A stretch of DNA of 64,000 nucleotides from Paenibacillus nanensis (GCF_003583765.1 NZ_QXQA01000007.1:203652-267651); one strand, 5' to 3'. Shown: positions 17,279-26,206, counted from the stretch's first letter. Program-made: numbers and translations. The notes: a model not told the origin generated them from the sequence alone.

Positions 17279-17306
17279 ACCATCCACTCGCCCCCTTCAT
17301 ATGATA
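17279..17306 (+). promoter_or_regulatory. Sigma-K-type promoter of gerE
   Basis: AC (17279-17280), a 17-base spacer, then CATATGATA (17298-17306), an exact match to the sigma-K pattern AC-N16/17-CATANNNTA. It lies 64 bases before the gerE start. In Bacillus subtilis gerE is transcribed by sigma-K, so position and pattern agree with established knowledge. Confidence 0.6.
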
Positions 17307-17369
17307 AGTTGACTGTATCCCTTGCCCTTGTTACACCATAAAAACCCGAGCAAGGAGGGGTGACAAACT

Positions 17370-17594
17370 TTGAAGGGAAGCGACCATAAAAGCAAGTTTT
17401 TATTGACTCATCGTGAACGAGAGGTATTCGAGCTGTTGGTACAGGACAAAACGACAAGAGATATCGCGCAGCAATTATTCATCAGCGAGAAAACCGTTCG
17501 CAACCATATTTCGAATGTCATGCAAAAATTGAATGTCAAAGGTCGTTCGCAAGCGGTTGTCGAGCTGATTAAGCTTGGGGAGTTACAAATCTAA
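17370..17594 (+). CDS. gerE: GerE, late mother-cell transcription regulator
   Basis: A 74-residue single-domain LuxR-type DNA-binding protein. LLTHREREVFELLVQDKTT, then IAQQLFISEKTVRNHISNV (helix-turn-helix) and MQKLNVKGRSQAVVELI are nearly the same as Bacillus subtilis GerE, which also has 74 residues and no receiver domain. GerE acts in the mother cell after sigma-K to activate or repress coat genes. The start is TTG 17370 with AAGGAGGGG nine bases upstream. The gene stands alone, preceded by a good sigma-K-type promoter and followed by a terminator. Its presence beside envelope-glycan and SLH genes hints that some of them act late in sporulation (inference). Confidence 0.95.
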   Translation: MKGSDHKSKFLLTHREREVFELLVQDKTTRDIAQQLFISEKTVRNHISNVMQKLNVKGRSQAVVELIKLGELQI

Positions 17595-17661
17595 CATAAC
17601 AAGGTCTCTCCATTCTCGTTTGTCAGGGCGAATAGCCCTTTCTACATTGCAAATCCTTGAA

Positions 17662-17688
17662 GGCAGCATAGCGATATGCTGCTTTTTT
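17662..17688 (+). terminator. Terminator downstream of gerE
   Basis: GGCAGCAT (17662-17669) and ATGCTGC (17675-17681) form the stem, followed by six T and then GTTTT. Confidence 0.8.
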
Positions 17689-17777
17689 GTTTTGGCTGCT
17701 TTTATTCAAAAAGTTGGTCGGTATGTCACCGATGCGGCGCAACTAACTCTATCAATTCCTCGTCTATACTTTCGGCA

Positions 17778-17796
17778 CCCTTTCTACTAGAAAGGG
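17778..17796. repeat. Short perfect inverted repeat upstream of the SLH-GH18 gene
   Basis: CCCTTTC-TACTA-GAAAGGG, 7-bp arms and 5-base loop, 20 bases before the start codon and just upstream of the ribosome binding site GGAAGGAGAG. It could be an operator or an mRNA hairpin; nothing decides. Confidence 0.4.
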
Positions 17797-17815
17797 CATG
17801 GGAAGGAGAGAGAGG

Positions 17816-19429
17816 ATGAGAGGGAAAAAAATTGCGGTCGTCGTACTGGCGTTATTTACGTTGTTCGCGAGCCAGGCGTTCGCCTATGAAGCGCAGCTGA
17901 AGCCTTATAAGGATGTCGGGGACGATTATGCCAAGGAAGCCATTTATACCTTGTCCGCGCTCGGCATTATTGACGGGTACGAGGATTTGACCTATAGACC
18001 GGCCGGGAGCCTGTCGCGCGAAGCGTTCGTGAAGCTGCTCGTCGCTTCATCTCAAATGGAATTGGATACCGGGCGTTTGCCAAATGACGTTGCTAAGGAT
18101 CGCTGGTCCGCCCCGTACATATCGGCCGCCTATGAGAACGGATGGCTTACGGGCCTGCTAGATTCAGAAGACAAGCTGAATCCGGCTCAGACGATTACTA
18201 GACAAGAAGTCGCGATGCTGATCGGAACTTCGCAGCTGCAGGCGCTGGACGAGGAAGCGAAAGAGAGCTGGCTGTCCGCGGAGTGGGAGGAAGAGCGGGA
18301 TAACCGTCAATTCAAAGACGCGGGAGCCATCGAAGAGAGCATGCAGCCGTATGTGTATTACGCGGTGCGTCTCGGCATCATGGAAGGCGACCCGACCGGG
18401 TTCAAACCAAAGGATTCGCTGAACCGGAAGCAGGCGGCTGCCGTTATTTACCGGCTGCTCGACAGCCGCATCTCCGGACAGAAGACGGATTTTACCGGCT
18501 ATTACGCGCTTGGGTCTTATCCCGCCATTAAACAAGTCGATAAGATGTCCCATGTAATCTACGGCTGGGCGAATTTGCAATACGGCGGGGCGGGCAGCGC
18601 CGCATCGCTGAATACGAGCACAACGGAGTACAAGGTTCCCGCCGGATACGGAGAAGCTCTTGATGCAGCCGATCAGGCCGGCGCTTCGAAAGAGCTGATG
18701 GTGTTTTATAACAACGCGAATTTGAAGGAGTTTTTGAAGGATCAACCGGCTCAAGAGGCTTTTATCGAATCGCTGCTTGCCACGCTGAATGACCCGGCGT
18801 ACTCGTTTAATGGGGTACATCTCGATTTCGAAGGGCTGAAGGAGGCGGAAAGCGCGCCGGATTTTGTTAGCTTTTTGCGTGAGCTGGAGGAGCAGTTGGG
18901 CGAGTACACTTTGTCCGTAGCGGTTCCGCCTGTCGAATACTATAAAGGCTATGATTTGAAGGCGATCGGTGAGCTTGCGGATACGGTCGTCCTGATGGCT
19001 TATGATTTCACGCACAGCGAAAGCTTCCTGCCTTCGGCTCCGCTGCCGCTCGTGAATGAAACGGTGCAAACCGCGCTGCAATCGATCCCGAAGGAGAAGC
19101 TTGTGCTTGGCGTTTCGAAGCAGGCGAACCAGTGGATTACCGATACGAACGGCGTAACGGGGAAGGTCTTCAGACCGACGATAGCGGACGTGGAGAAAAG
19201 GCTCGCTTCGGCTGGCGTAGAGGCGACTTGGTCCGTGCCGTTTCTGCTGAAGAAGCTGGAGTTCCAAGATGAGCGGGGCAAACACCTGATTTACTACGAG
19301 GATACACAAAGCATAGAGAAAAAAATCTGGCTGGCCAAATACTACGGTTTGAAGGGCGTGTCCCTCTGGTACATGGGGAACTACACCGCTTCGGACTGGG
19401 AGCTTGTCGAGAAGCACGCGTCGAACTAG
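17816..19429 (+). CDS. SLH-domain protein with C-terminal glycoside hydrolase 18 domain
   Basis: A 537-residue exported protein. Signal peptide about 1-23 (KKIAVVVLALFTLFASQAFA). Three S-layer homology repeats follow (about 30-75, 85-135 and 155-210; their TRAE-like positions read SREA, TRQE and NRKQ), which anchor proteins to secondary cell-wall polysaccharide. From about 220 to the end is a GH18 barrel with FTGYYALGSYPAIKQ, the catalytic segment NGVHLDFEGL (putative acid/base E339) and late SLWYMGNYTASDWELV. The family motif DGxDxDxE is altered to NGVHLDFE: the key D and E are kept, two earlier acids are not, as in some spore/peptidoglycan GH18 enzymes. ATG 17816 follows GGAAGGAGAGAG. Likely role: cleaving a chitin-like or peptidoglycan glycan at the cell or spore surface; activity is unproven. 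Confidence 0.8.
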   Translation: MRGKKIAVVVLALFTLFASQAFAYEAQLKPYKDVGDDYAKEAIYTLSALGIIDGYEDLTYRPAGSLSREAFVKLLVASSQMELDTGRLPNDVAKDRWSAPYISAAYENGWLTGLLDSEDKLNPAQTITRQEVAMLIGTSQLQALDEEAKESWLSAEWEEERDNRQFKDAGAIEESMQPYVYYAVRLGIMEGDPTGFKPKDSLNRKQAAAVIYRLLDSRISGQKTDFTGYYALGSYPAIKQVDKMSHVIYGWANLQYGGAGSAASLNTSTTEYKVPAGYGEALDAADQAGASKELMVFYNNANLKEFLKDQPAQEAFIESLLATLNDPAYSFNGVHLDFEGLKEAESAPDFVSFLRELEEQLGEYTLSVAVPPVEYYKGYDLKAIGELADTVVLMAYDFTHSESFLPSAPLPLVNETVQTALQSIPKEKLVLGVSKQANQWITDTNGVTGKVFRPTIADVEKRLASAGVEATWSVPFLLKKLEFQDERGKHLIYYEDTQSIEKKIWLAKYYGLKGVSLWYMGNYTASDWELVEKHASN

Positions 19430-19460
19430 CGTACTTCTGCTAGATATCCAATATGAGAGA

Positions 19461-19489
19461 AACCTGTCGCTTAGGCGGCAGGTTTTTTT
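19461..19489 (+). terminator. Terminator after the SLH-GH18 gene
   Basis: AACCTG-T-CGC and GCGG-CAGGTT form a hairpin with a short loop followed by seven T. Confidence 0.85.
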
Positions 19490-19602
19490 GTTGTTTTAAC
19501 CAAATTGCGCCGTTCATCGCAAATGGTTGCGTTCGACAAGTGTACTGGGCTGTGTTTCGGATGAGAGCATGGAGAAGGAGGGGAGTGAGGCGTGTGGCGG
19601 GA

Positions 19603-20529
19603 GTTTGTGCGAAAAATCGTACAAAACGGGGCGTGAGTGAGGAGTGTGGGGGGGTTTTGTACGAAAAATCGTACAAAACGGGGCTGATGTGCGGTGTACG
19701 GCCGGAGTTTGTACGAAAAATCGTACAAAAGGTAGCTGGTGTGAGGTATGCGGGGGAGTTTTGCACGAAAAATCGTACAAAACGGGGCTGATGTGCGGTG
19801 TACGGCCGGAGTTTGTACGAAAAATCGTACAAAAGGTAGCTGATATAAGGTATGCGGCGGGAGTTTGTAAGAAAAATCGTATAAAAGGGGCAGAGAGTGA
19901 GGAAATCGGCGGGGTTTTGTACGAAGAATCGTACAAAAGGTAGCTGATGTGAGGTATGCGACGGGTTTTTGTACGAAAAATCGTACAAGAGGGCAAGTGT
20001 GAGGAGAGCGGCCGTCGGCGTGGGGTAAACGGGGCTGATATGAGGTGCGTGACGGGGCTTTTGTACGAAAAATCGTACAAAAGGGGGCTGGTGTATGGTG
20101 CGCGGCCGGAGTTTGTACGAAAAATCGTACAAAAGGTAGCTGATATAAGGTTGCGGCGGGAGTTTGTACGAAAAATCGTACAAAAAAGGGGGAAAGTAGG
20201 GTGCACGGCGGGAGTTTGTACGAAAAATCGTACAAAAGGGGGCGTGAGTGAGGAGTGTGGTGGGGTTTTGTACGAAAAATCGTACAAAACGGGGCTGGTG
20301 TGCGGTGCGCGACAGGGTTTTGTACGTAAAATCGTACAAAAGGGAGTGAGAGCGAAGAGAGCGGGCGTCGGCGGGGGGAAACGGGGCTGATGTGCGCTGC
20401 ATGACGACGGGGGCTTTGTACGAAACATCGTACAAAAGAGAGCGAGTGTGTGGAGAGCGGGCGTCGGCGGGGGTAAACGGGGCTGATGTGCTGTGCGCGG
20501 CGGGAAGTTTGGGCGAAATCGTGTAAAAG
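19603..20529. repeat. Array of about 16 palindromic repeats
   Basis: The core is TTTTGTACGA-AAAA-TCGTACAAAA, a 10-bp-arm palindrome with a four-base loop. Copies begin near 19603, 19655, 19707, 19758, 19811, 19863, 19915, 19966, 20058, 20111, 20162, 20213, 20265, 20317, 20413 and (degenerate) 20507. Typical spacing is 51-53 bp, with larger gaps before the copies at 20058, 20413 and 20507. Intervening segments are GC-rich and themselves recur, for example those containing GGGCTGATGTGCGG and GGTAGCTGATATAAGG. The array fills the gap between the SLH-GH18 terminator and the sugar ABC operon. Long open frames through it on both strands are artefacts of the repeat. The rest of the gap (20530-20676) holds the unmapped promoter of the ABC operon. 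Confidence 0.9.
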
Positions 20530-20676
20530 TATCATTTTTGCTATAAAAACTTCATGCCGTTCTATAAACAATCGTGTCTCCGTTATATCGTTTCGGCGGA
20601 GCAGCTTCGATAAAATGAACACTAACAAAGAGGTCGGGTTGATCGAGTCGGCCATGAACGCATTAGGAGGAAGAGT

Positions 20677-21654
20677 ATGTCGGAAGCAGCGACAAGAAAA
20701 ACAATCGCCGGACCGTCCCCGCAGAGCCGTCCGCGCAAGAAGAGCGCTCTCCATAGGCTCTGGAAGCAGATGGACGTCCAGCTGATGGTCTGGCCGGGCA
20801 TTTTACTGATTTTTGTATTTTCTTACATACCGATGTACGGCGTACTGACGGCCTTTATGGATTACAACATTTTTACGGCGCATCGTATCTTTGAAAATCC
20901 ATGGGTCGGGTTTAAGCATTTTGAAGCGTTTTTTGACGCGCCGAACTTTTGGCAAATTATGAGGAACACGGTCGTCATCAGCCTGCTGAAGTTCGTCATC
21001 GGCTTTCCGGCACCGATTATATTGGCGCTAATGCTGAATGAAGTACGCCATATGGTGTTTAAGCGGGTCGTTCAGACGATCACGTATTTGCCGCATTTTA
21101 TGTCCTGGGTTATCGTGGGCGGGCTTGTCATGTCCTTGCTTTCGGCGGATAACGGGAGCGTAAACATCCTGCTAAAAGGCGTTGGGGCGATCGACGAACC
21201 GATCAACTTCTTGTCCATCAAAGATTATTTTTGGACGATTCTGATTTCCACGAACGTGTGGAAAGAGATCGGCTTCAGCTCGATTGTATATTTGGCGGCG
21301 ATTGCGGGCGTGGATCAGCATATGTACGAGGCAGCCGACATCGACGGGGCCAGCAAGTTTAAACAAATTTATTTGATCACGCTGCCGAGCATTATGCCGG
21401 TCATTATCATCTTTATGGTGCTCGCGATGGGCAACCTGCTGAACGCCGGCTTCGAGGATATTCTGATCATTGCGGAAAATCCGCTGCTGCGGCCGGTTGC
21501 GGATGTGATCGACGTGTACGTCTACCGGATCGGGCTTCAAAACCAAAAATATTCCTTTGCGGTGGCGGTCGGTTTGTTCAAGGCGGTCATCAGCGTCGGC
21601 TTGCTGACGATGGCGAACTATTTGGCCCGAAGAGCGGGCAGCAGCTTGTGGTAG
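20677..21654 (+). CDS. Sugar ABC transporter permease, LplB type
   Basis: A 325-residue inner-membrane permease with about six helices. It begins with a basic tail, then LMVWPGILLIFVFSYIPMYGV, typical of the LplB/YtcP branch. The EAA loop that contacts the ATPase is EAADIDGASKFKQIYLITLP. The ATG at 20677 follows AGGAGGAAG. The gene opens an operon-like run of two permeases and a binding protein, followed by a second binding protein, regulator and kinase. LplB-type systems in Bacillus and Paenibacillus import oligosaccharides, often plant or host polysaccharide fragments. The specific substrate here cannot be read from the sequence. Confidence 0.9.
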   Translation: MSEAATRKTIAGPSPQSRPRKKSALHRLWKQMDVQLMVWPGILLIFVFSYIPMYGVLTAFMDYNIFTAHRIFENPWVGFKHFEAFFDAPNFWQIMRNTVVISLLKFVIGFPAPIILALMLNEVRHMVFKRVVQTITYLPHFMSWVIVGGLVMSLLSADNGSVNILLKGVGAIDEPINFLSIKDYFWTILISTNVWKEIGFSSIVYLAAIAGVDQHMYEAADIDGASKFKQIYLITLPSIMPVIIIFMVLAMGNLLNAGFEDILIIAENPLLRPVADVIDVYVYRIGLQNQKYSFAVAVGLFKAVISVGLLTMANYLARRAGSSLW

Positions 21655-21684
21655 CACATTATTGATGGAGAGGATCGGTAGGCA

Positions 21685-22581
21685 ATGAGATGGAAGAGAC
21701 TCGCTTTCGGAGACCGGGTTATGGTCGTCATGATATACAGCTTTCTGATCTTGTTAAGCTTTACGGCGTTGTACCCGTTCTGGAACGCGCTGGTCGTATC
21801 CTTGAATGTCGGGATCGATACGGCGAAGGGCGGCATTACGGTATGGCCCCGTGCCTTTACGCTGGACAACTACAAAATCGTCACGAATGACGACAATCTG
21901 CTGAACGCCTTCCTTATTTCGATTTACCGTACGGTCGCAGGAACAGTGTTGGCGATTTTTATGACCGCGCTGCTCGCTTACGGGATGACGAAAACGTATT
22001 TGATGGGCCGTCAAGGCTATATGGTGTTCTTTGTTTTCACGATGTATTTCGGCGGCGGTCTTATTCCGACGTTCCTGCTGATCCGATCGCTCGGACTCTT
22101 CGATAGTTTTCTAGTCTATATTATCCCTTCGCTGATCAGCGTGTGGAATATGATCATTTTCCGGACTTTTTTCAAAGGGCTGCCGGCCGGTCTCGAAGAG
22201 TCGGCGCAAATCGACGGCTGCAGCAATTGGGGCGTGTTTTTCCGGATCATTCTGCCGCTGTCGGGACCGATTCTCGCCACGCTCGGACTATTTACGGCCG
22301 TCGCGCACTGGAACGACTGGTTTGTGCCGAGCATCTACATCTTGAACGAGGATCTGCTGCCGGTGCAAACCGTGCTTAGAAGGCTGCTTAACGCCAACAT
22401 CAGAGATTTATCCGGGCTTGATTCCGGCTCGCTGTCCCGGATTCAAAACTCTCAGCAGTTTACGACGCGGTCCCTTGTCAGCGCCACGATGATGGTGGTT
22501 TCATTGCCAATCATTCTGGTTTACCCCTTTCTGCAAAAGTACTTCGTAAAAGGCGTCATGATCGGCTCATTGAAGGAGTAG
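21685..22581 (+). CDS. Sugar ABC transporter permease, LplC/YtcP type
   Basis: A 298-residue permease, partner of the preceding one, with about six helices. The N-terminus is RVMVVMIYSFLILLSFTALYPFWNALVVSLN, a family pattern, and the EAA loop reads EESAQIDGCSNWGVFFRIILP. It ends VYPFLQKYFVKGVMIGSLKE, the usual C-terminus of MalG-like permeases. The gap to the upstream gene is 30 bases and to the binding protein gene 76 bases. No ATP-binding subunit is encoded nearby. Confidence 0.9.
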   Translation: MRWKRLAFGDRVMVVMIYSFLILLSFTALYPFWNALVVSLNVGIDTAKGGITVWPRAFTLDNYKIVTNDDNLLNAFLISIYRTVAGTVLAIFMTALLAYGMTKTYLMGRQGYMVFFVFTMYFGGGLIPTFLLIRSLGLFDSFLVYIIPSLISVWNMIIFRTFFKGLPAGLEESAQIDGCSNWGVFFRIILPLSGPILATLGLFTAVAHWNDWFVPSIYILNEDLLPVQTVLRRLLNANIRDLSGLDSGSLSRIQNSQQFTTRSLVSATMMVVSLPIILVYPFLQKYFVKGVMIGSLKE

Positions 22582-22657
22582 TCCTTCCCGGCACCGGTTT
22601 AAGGCGGTTACCGCCGCTTTGAACATAAATATCCAATTTTTGAAAGGGGTTAACGCA

Positions 22658-24346
22658 ATGAGAAAAAGAAAGCCGCTGCTGCTGATCGTATCGGCAGTGC
22701 TGCTGCTGACGACCGTGCTGGCGGCGTGCAGCAATTCGAACACGAATAACTCGCAAGAGTCGCCATCGCCGTCCAGCGCTTCGGCAACGCCCGGCAATAC
22801 GGGGGGCGATACGAAACCGGTTAGCGACACATGGGTTTTTGGCTCGGAGCCGCTGGAGTTTTCGTTATATTTCCACTATGGCTGGGTCGACTACAAAGGA
22901 ATGGACGACTACCCGGCAACCAAATGGCTGAAAGAAAACAAACAGCTTAATATTACGCCGATACAAGCAAACGGCAGCCACAGCGAAAAAATGACGACCA
23001 TGATCTCGGGCAATATGCTTCCGGACGTCATTTGGGGGAACCGCTTCGATGCGGACATCGACAGGCTGTACGAAGCGGGGCAGCTCGTCGCGTTCGACGA
23101 GTACTTGGAAAAATACCCGAACCTGCTGAAATGGGCAGGCAAAGAAAAGCTGGATCTGCTTCGTTCGCCGGACGGCAAGCTGTATAAATTCCCGAACTGG
23201 TACACGAATTCCTCGACGAATACGGCGGGCTACGCCATCAACAAAAAAATATACCGCGAGCTTGGTTCTCCGAAGCTGGAGACGCTTGACGATTTGTACG
23301 CGTACCTCGTGAAAGTAAAAGAGAAATACGGCGATCAAGTCATTCCGTTCGAAACGGACCGGGCGGAGGACGGTCAAGGCGTCGCTATCCTGTATACGGC
23401 ATTTAAGGAAGGCGCTTTGTACGACTCGCTCGGCAAGCAGCTGCTTGCCGTACCTAACGGCGATAAGCTGACCTCGGTCTTCACGGATCCGACCTTCCGC
23501 GAATCGCAGAAGTTCGTGAACAAGCTGTACAGAGAAAAGCTGATGACGCAGGACGCGTTCACGCAAACGGACGATATGGTGCTCGAGAAGCTGATGACGG
23601 GCCGCGTCGCGGTATATGCCAGCGCCAACGTTACGGACAAAGCGAACAAGGCGCATCTCGAGCTTAGCAAAACCAATCCGGAGGACGGATACTTCGTCAC
23701 CTGGCCGTTCCATAAAGCGGGCCTCGATAAAAATAAAATCCATCCGGGCGGCAACGACCGTCTAGGCTGGAACGTGGCGGTCATTACGAAAGCGGCCAAA
23801 GATCCGGAGAAAATATTCGCGTTCCTGGATTGGTACACCAGCCCAGAGGGCATGAACCTTCAATTTTTCGGACCGGAAGGGAAGAACTGGAAGGGATTTG
23901 ACGAAAACGGCTATCCGATCTTTACGGAGCAAGCCGACCCGGCCGAGATTGCGCAGATTCAAACGGACAACCTCGACATTATGCTTGTAGGCAACGCGGC
24001 TTACATCGACCCTGCGAAAATCAGCTTCGAGAAAACGCTGCCTGAAGAGAAGAAAAACTGGCAGGCGAAATACCAAAGCGAGGTGACTTGGCCATCCGGC
24101 GTCGACATTACCGAATATAAAAACTTGACGCCTCCGGCAGACAGCGAGCTTGGCACGACCCAGCAGCACGTCGAAAATCTGTTCCTTCAAGTATTCGCGG
24201 AAACGACGCAAGCGAAAAGCGAAGCGGATATCGATAAGATTCTCGACCAGGCGGAGAAGGACGCGCAGTCGTACGGTTACAACAAGCTTCTGGAATGGCG
24301 CACGGAGCAGTGGCAGGAAAAACGTAAAATTCTTGGATTGGAATAA
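22658..24346 (+). CDS. Sugar-binding lipoprotein of the LplBC-type importer
   Basis: A 562-residue extracellular solute-binding protein. The signal peptide (MRKRKPLLLIVSAVLLLTTVLAACS) carries the lipobox LAAC, followed by a Ser/Asn/Pro linker. The mature protein contains the LplA-type pattern KTMISGNMLPDVIWGNRFD-like segment (MISGNMLPDVIWGNR), GKLYKFPNWYTNSS and LDWYTSPEGMNL. ATG 22658 follows GAAAGGGG. At about 560 residues it matches the large LplA/YtcQ-type proteins rather than the 430-residue MalE type. It is the natural partner of the two upstream permeases. A hairpin after the stop separates it from the paralogous gene at 24530. Confidence 0.9.
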   Translation: MRKRKPLLLIVSAVLLLTTVLAACSNSNTNNSQESPSPSSASATPGNTGGDTKPVSDTWVFGSEPLEFSLYFHYGWVDYKGMDDYPATKWLKENKQLNITPIQANGSHSEKMTTMISGNMLPDVIWGNRFDADIDRLYEAGQLVAFDEYLEKYPNLLKWAGKEKLDLLRSPDGKLYKFPNWYTNSSTNTAGYAINKKIYRELGSPKLETLDDLYAYLVKVKEKYGDQVIPFETDRAEDGQGVAILYTAFKEGALYDSLGKQLLAVPNGDKLTSVFTDPTFRESQKFVNKLYREKLMTQDAFTQTDDMVLEKLMTGRVAVYASANVTDKANKAHLELSKTNPEDGYFVTWPFHKAGLDKNKIHPGGNDRLGWNVAVITKAAKDPEKIFAFLDWYTSPEGMNLQFFGPEGKNWKGFDENGYPIFTEQADPAEIAQIQTDNLDIMLVGNAAYIDPAKISFEKTLPEEKKNWQAKYQSEVTWPSGVDITEYKNLTPPADSELGTTQQHVENLFLQVFAETTQAKSEADIDKILDQAEKDAQSYGYNKLLEWRTEQWQEKRKILGLE

Positions 24347-24366
24347 TCAAATATCGATTTTACGCG

Positions 24367-24409
24367 CATCATGGCGGATTCGGAGGAATCCGTCATGATG
24401 TCTATCTGT
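24367..24409 (+). terminator. Hairpin between the two binding protein genes
   Basis: CATCATGGCGGATTC and GAATCCGTCATGATG form a long stem with a GGAG loop, followed by a T-rich but interrupted stretch (TCTATCTGTTT). It likely reduces or ends transcription of the transporter operon before the sensor-type genes. Confidence 0.7.
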
Positions 24410-24529
24410 TTATGCAAGGATTTGAGCTGTTCATGCAATTATTTGTTTATATTTGTATATCGTTTCTGACCGATTTGGTATGATTAGAGCAATATGCTTG
24501 TAACTGCCAATTTGAGGGGGCGTCCGTCC

Positions 24530-26206
24530 GTGAACCGAATAAGAGAGAAGTTCCTGCCGCTTATCTTGTCCGCGTGTGTCCTATTGCTAATGCCTAGCTG
24601 CAGTAACGAGGCTGCTTCGATCCAGAGAGAAACAACAAAGCCGGATATACCGGCCATAACTGCGCAAGAGACGGAGGATCCGAGCCGATTGTTCGAGCTT
24701 GGCCAAGAGCCGCTGCATCTCACCTTCTATGGCCACTACAGCTACTATACGATGCCGCAATGGGGGGCGGATCCTTCATCCCGCTGGATTCGCGACCGTT
24801 TCAACATCCATATCGAGGCGATTAATGCCGACGGCAACGCCAAGCTTAAGCTCCAGAAGCTGATTGCCGGCAACCAGCTCCCCGATATTATTTGGGGCGA
24901 CCGGGATTCCGACCTCGAGAGGATGCGCGAGCACGGCATGCTCGTTCCGTTGAACGATTATATCGACAAATACCCGAATTTGAAGCATTGGGCCGGCGAG
25001 CGGATCTTGGATTTGCTGCGTTCGCCCGACGGCAATATCTACTATTTTCCCAACTATTACACGAACCGTCCTTACGGCAACGCAGGTTATGTCATCAACG
25101 AACGGATCTACAAAGAGTTAGGCTCGCCGGCGCTGGATACGACCGACGATCTTTATGCTTATTTAAAGCAGGTGAAGGAGCGGTATCCGGATGTCATTCC
25201 TTTCGAAACGGGGCAAGCCAAGGAAGGCAACGGAATCGATCAGCTTTTTTCGGCGTTTAAAGAAAACAACTACAGCTTTACGCGTTATTTCGCGGTGGCA
25301 AACGGCGACCGGATGACCTCGATTTATAAGGATGAGGGCTTCCGGGAGTCGGCCCTTTTTGTGGCGAAGCTGATGCGGGAAGGGTTAATGACGCCTGACG
25401 GGATGACGCAGACGGAGGACCAAGTAAGCGAGAAGCTGATGAACGGGAAAGTGGCTGTCTACGCAAGCGCCGATCCGATCCGGCTGGCGATGGTCGCCGA
25501 CGCGGAGCTTCGCAAGCGAGACCCGGATAACGGGTACAGGTTCATCGATCCGATCTACAAGGCGGGGCTGGACCGGACCAAGATTTATCCCGGGTCCTAC
25601 AACATTCTCGGCTGGAATGTGGCCGCCATTACGACGAGCGCCAAAAACCCGGAAGCGATATTTGCGATGCTGGATTGGATGACGGGACCGGAGGGCTCCG
25701 CCGTTCAGATGTGGGGACCGCCAGGTGCGGACGGCTATTGGAACGGGTTCGCCGAGGACGGAATAACGCCGTTATTTACGTCCAAATACGGCACTGACCC
25801 GGACGGATTAGCTGAAATTCAGTCGCTCTCGGGGGACATGATCTGGGTGGGCAACACGGTCTATTTGGACCGGACAAAAAGTGAATACGAGATGACGCTG
25901 CCGCCCGAACAGCGGAACTGGGCAACGTACTGGCAGCAGACCGTTACGTGGAAATCTCAAGGAGACGCGACTCCGTTTATTAATATTAGGCCGGCTCCGA
26001 ATACGGAAGAAGGCGGCATTATGAAGACCGCAAAAGAAATTTGGCTGAAAGCGAGAGCGGACGCGATGTTCGGCACGACGGACGAGGAAGTGCTTGCGGT
26101 GCTGGACCAAGCGCATGAAGATTCGATGGCAGCGGGCTTTCAGCTCTATTTGGATTATATAACGGCCAGGTGGCAGGAGAACCGGCGTGTTTTATCGCAA
26201 AACTAA
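24530..26206 (+). CDS. Second sugar-binding lipoprotein, paralogue of the upstream one
   Basis: A 558-residue solute-binding protein. GTG 24530 follows GAGGGGG; an in-frame ATG at 24494 is further upstream. The signal peptide ends LLLMPSCSN, an unusual lipobox with proline at -2. The mature part parallels the upstream binding protein segment by segment: compare FPNYYTNRPYGNAGYVIN with FPNWYTNSSTNTAGYAIN, and KELGSPALDTTDDLYAYL with RELGSPKLETLDDLYAYL. It clearly arose by duplication. It has no permease of its own and sits 30 bases ahead of a YesN/YesM pair, so it may be a sensor subunit presenting a sugar to the kinase rather than a transport subunit (inference). Confidence 0.85.
   Translation: MNRIREKFLPLILSACVLLLMPSCSNEAASIQRETTKPDIPAITAQETEDPSRLFELGQEPLHLTFYGHYSYYTMPQWGADPSSRWIRDRFNIHIEAINADGNAKLKLQKLIAGNQLPDIIWGDRDSDLERMREHGMLVPLNDYIDKYPNLKHWAGERILDLLRSPDGNIYYFPNYYTNRPYGNAGYVINERIYKELGSPALDTTDDLYAYLKQVKERYPDVIPFETGQAKEGNGIDQLFSAFKENNYSFTRYFAVANGDRMTSIYKDEGFRESALFVAKLMREGLMTPDGMTQTEDQVSEKLMNGKVAVYASADPIRLAMVADAELRKRDPDNGYRFIDPIYKAGLDRTKIYPGSYNILGWNVAAITTSAKNPEAIFAMLDWMTGPEGSAVQMWGPPGADGYWNGFAEDGITPLFTSKYGTDPDGLAEIQSLSGDMIWVGNTVYLDRTKSEYEMTLPPEQRNWATYWQQTVTWKSQGDATPFINIRPAPNTEEGGIMKTAKEIWLKARADAMFGTTDEEVLAVLDQAHEDSMAAGFQLYLDYITARWQENRRVLSQN

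Noticed and set aside
18164..19417. 417-codon open frame opposite the SLH-GH18 gene
   Set aside because: It is the antisense shadow of a gene with clear SLH and GH18 domains; its composition (rich in R, L, H) is typical of shadows.
19603..20529. CRISPR array
   Set aside because: Repeats are perfect palindromes, the spacers recur instead of being unique, gaps are irregular and no cas gene is in the window.
19440..20754. Three long open frames (304-427 codons) on the minus strand and several on the plus strand across the palindrome array
   Set aside because: Their translations are the same short peptide repeated in three frames (FVRFFVQ, LYDFSYK, CTIFRTN), caused by the DNA repeat; no ribosome binding site or start context supports them.
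22601..22617. Hairpin GGCGGT-T-ACCGCC between permease and binding protein genes as a terminator
   Set aside because: The loop is too short and there is no T-run; at most it stabilises the mRNA.
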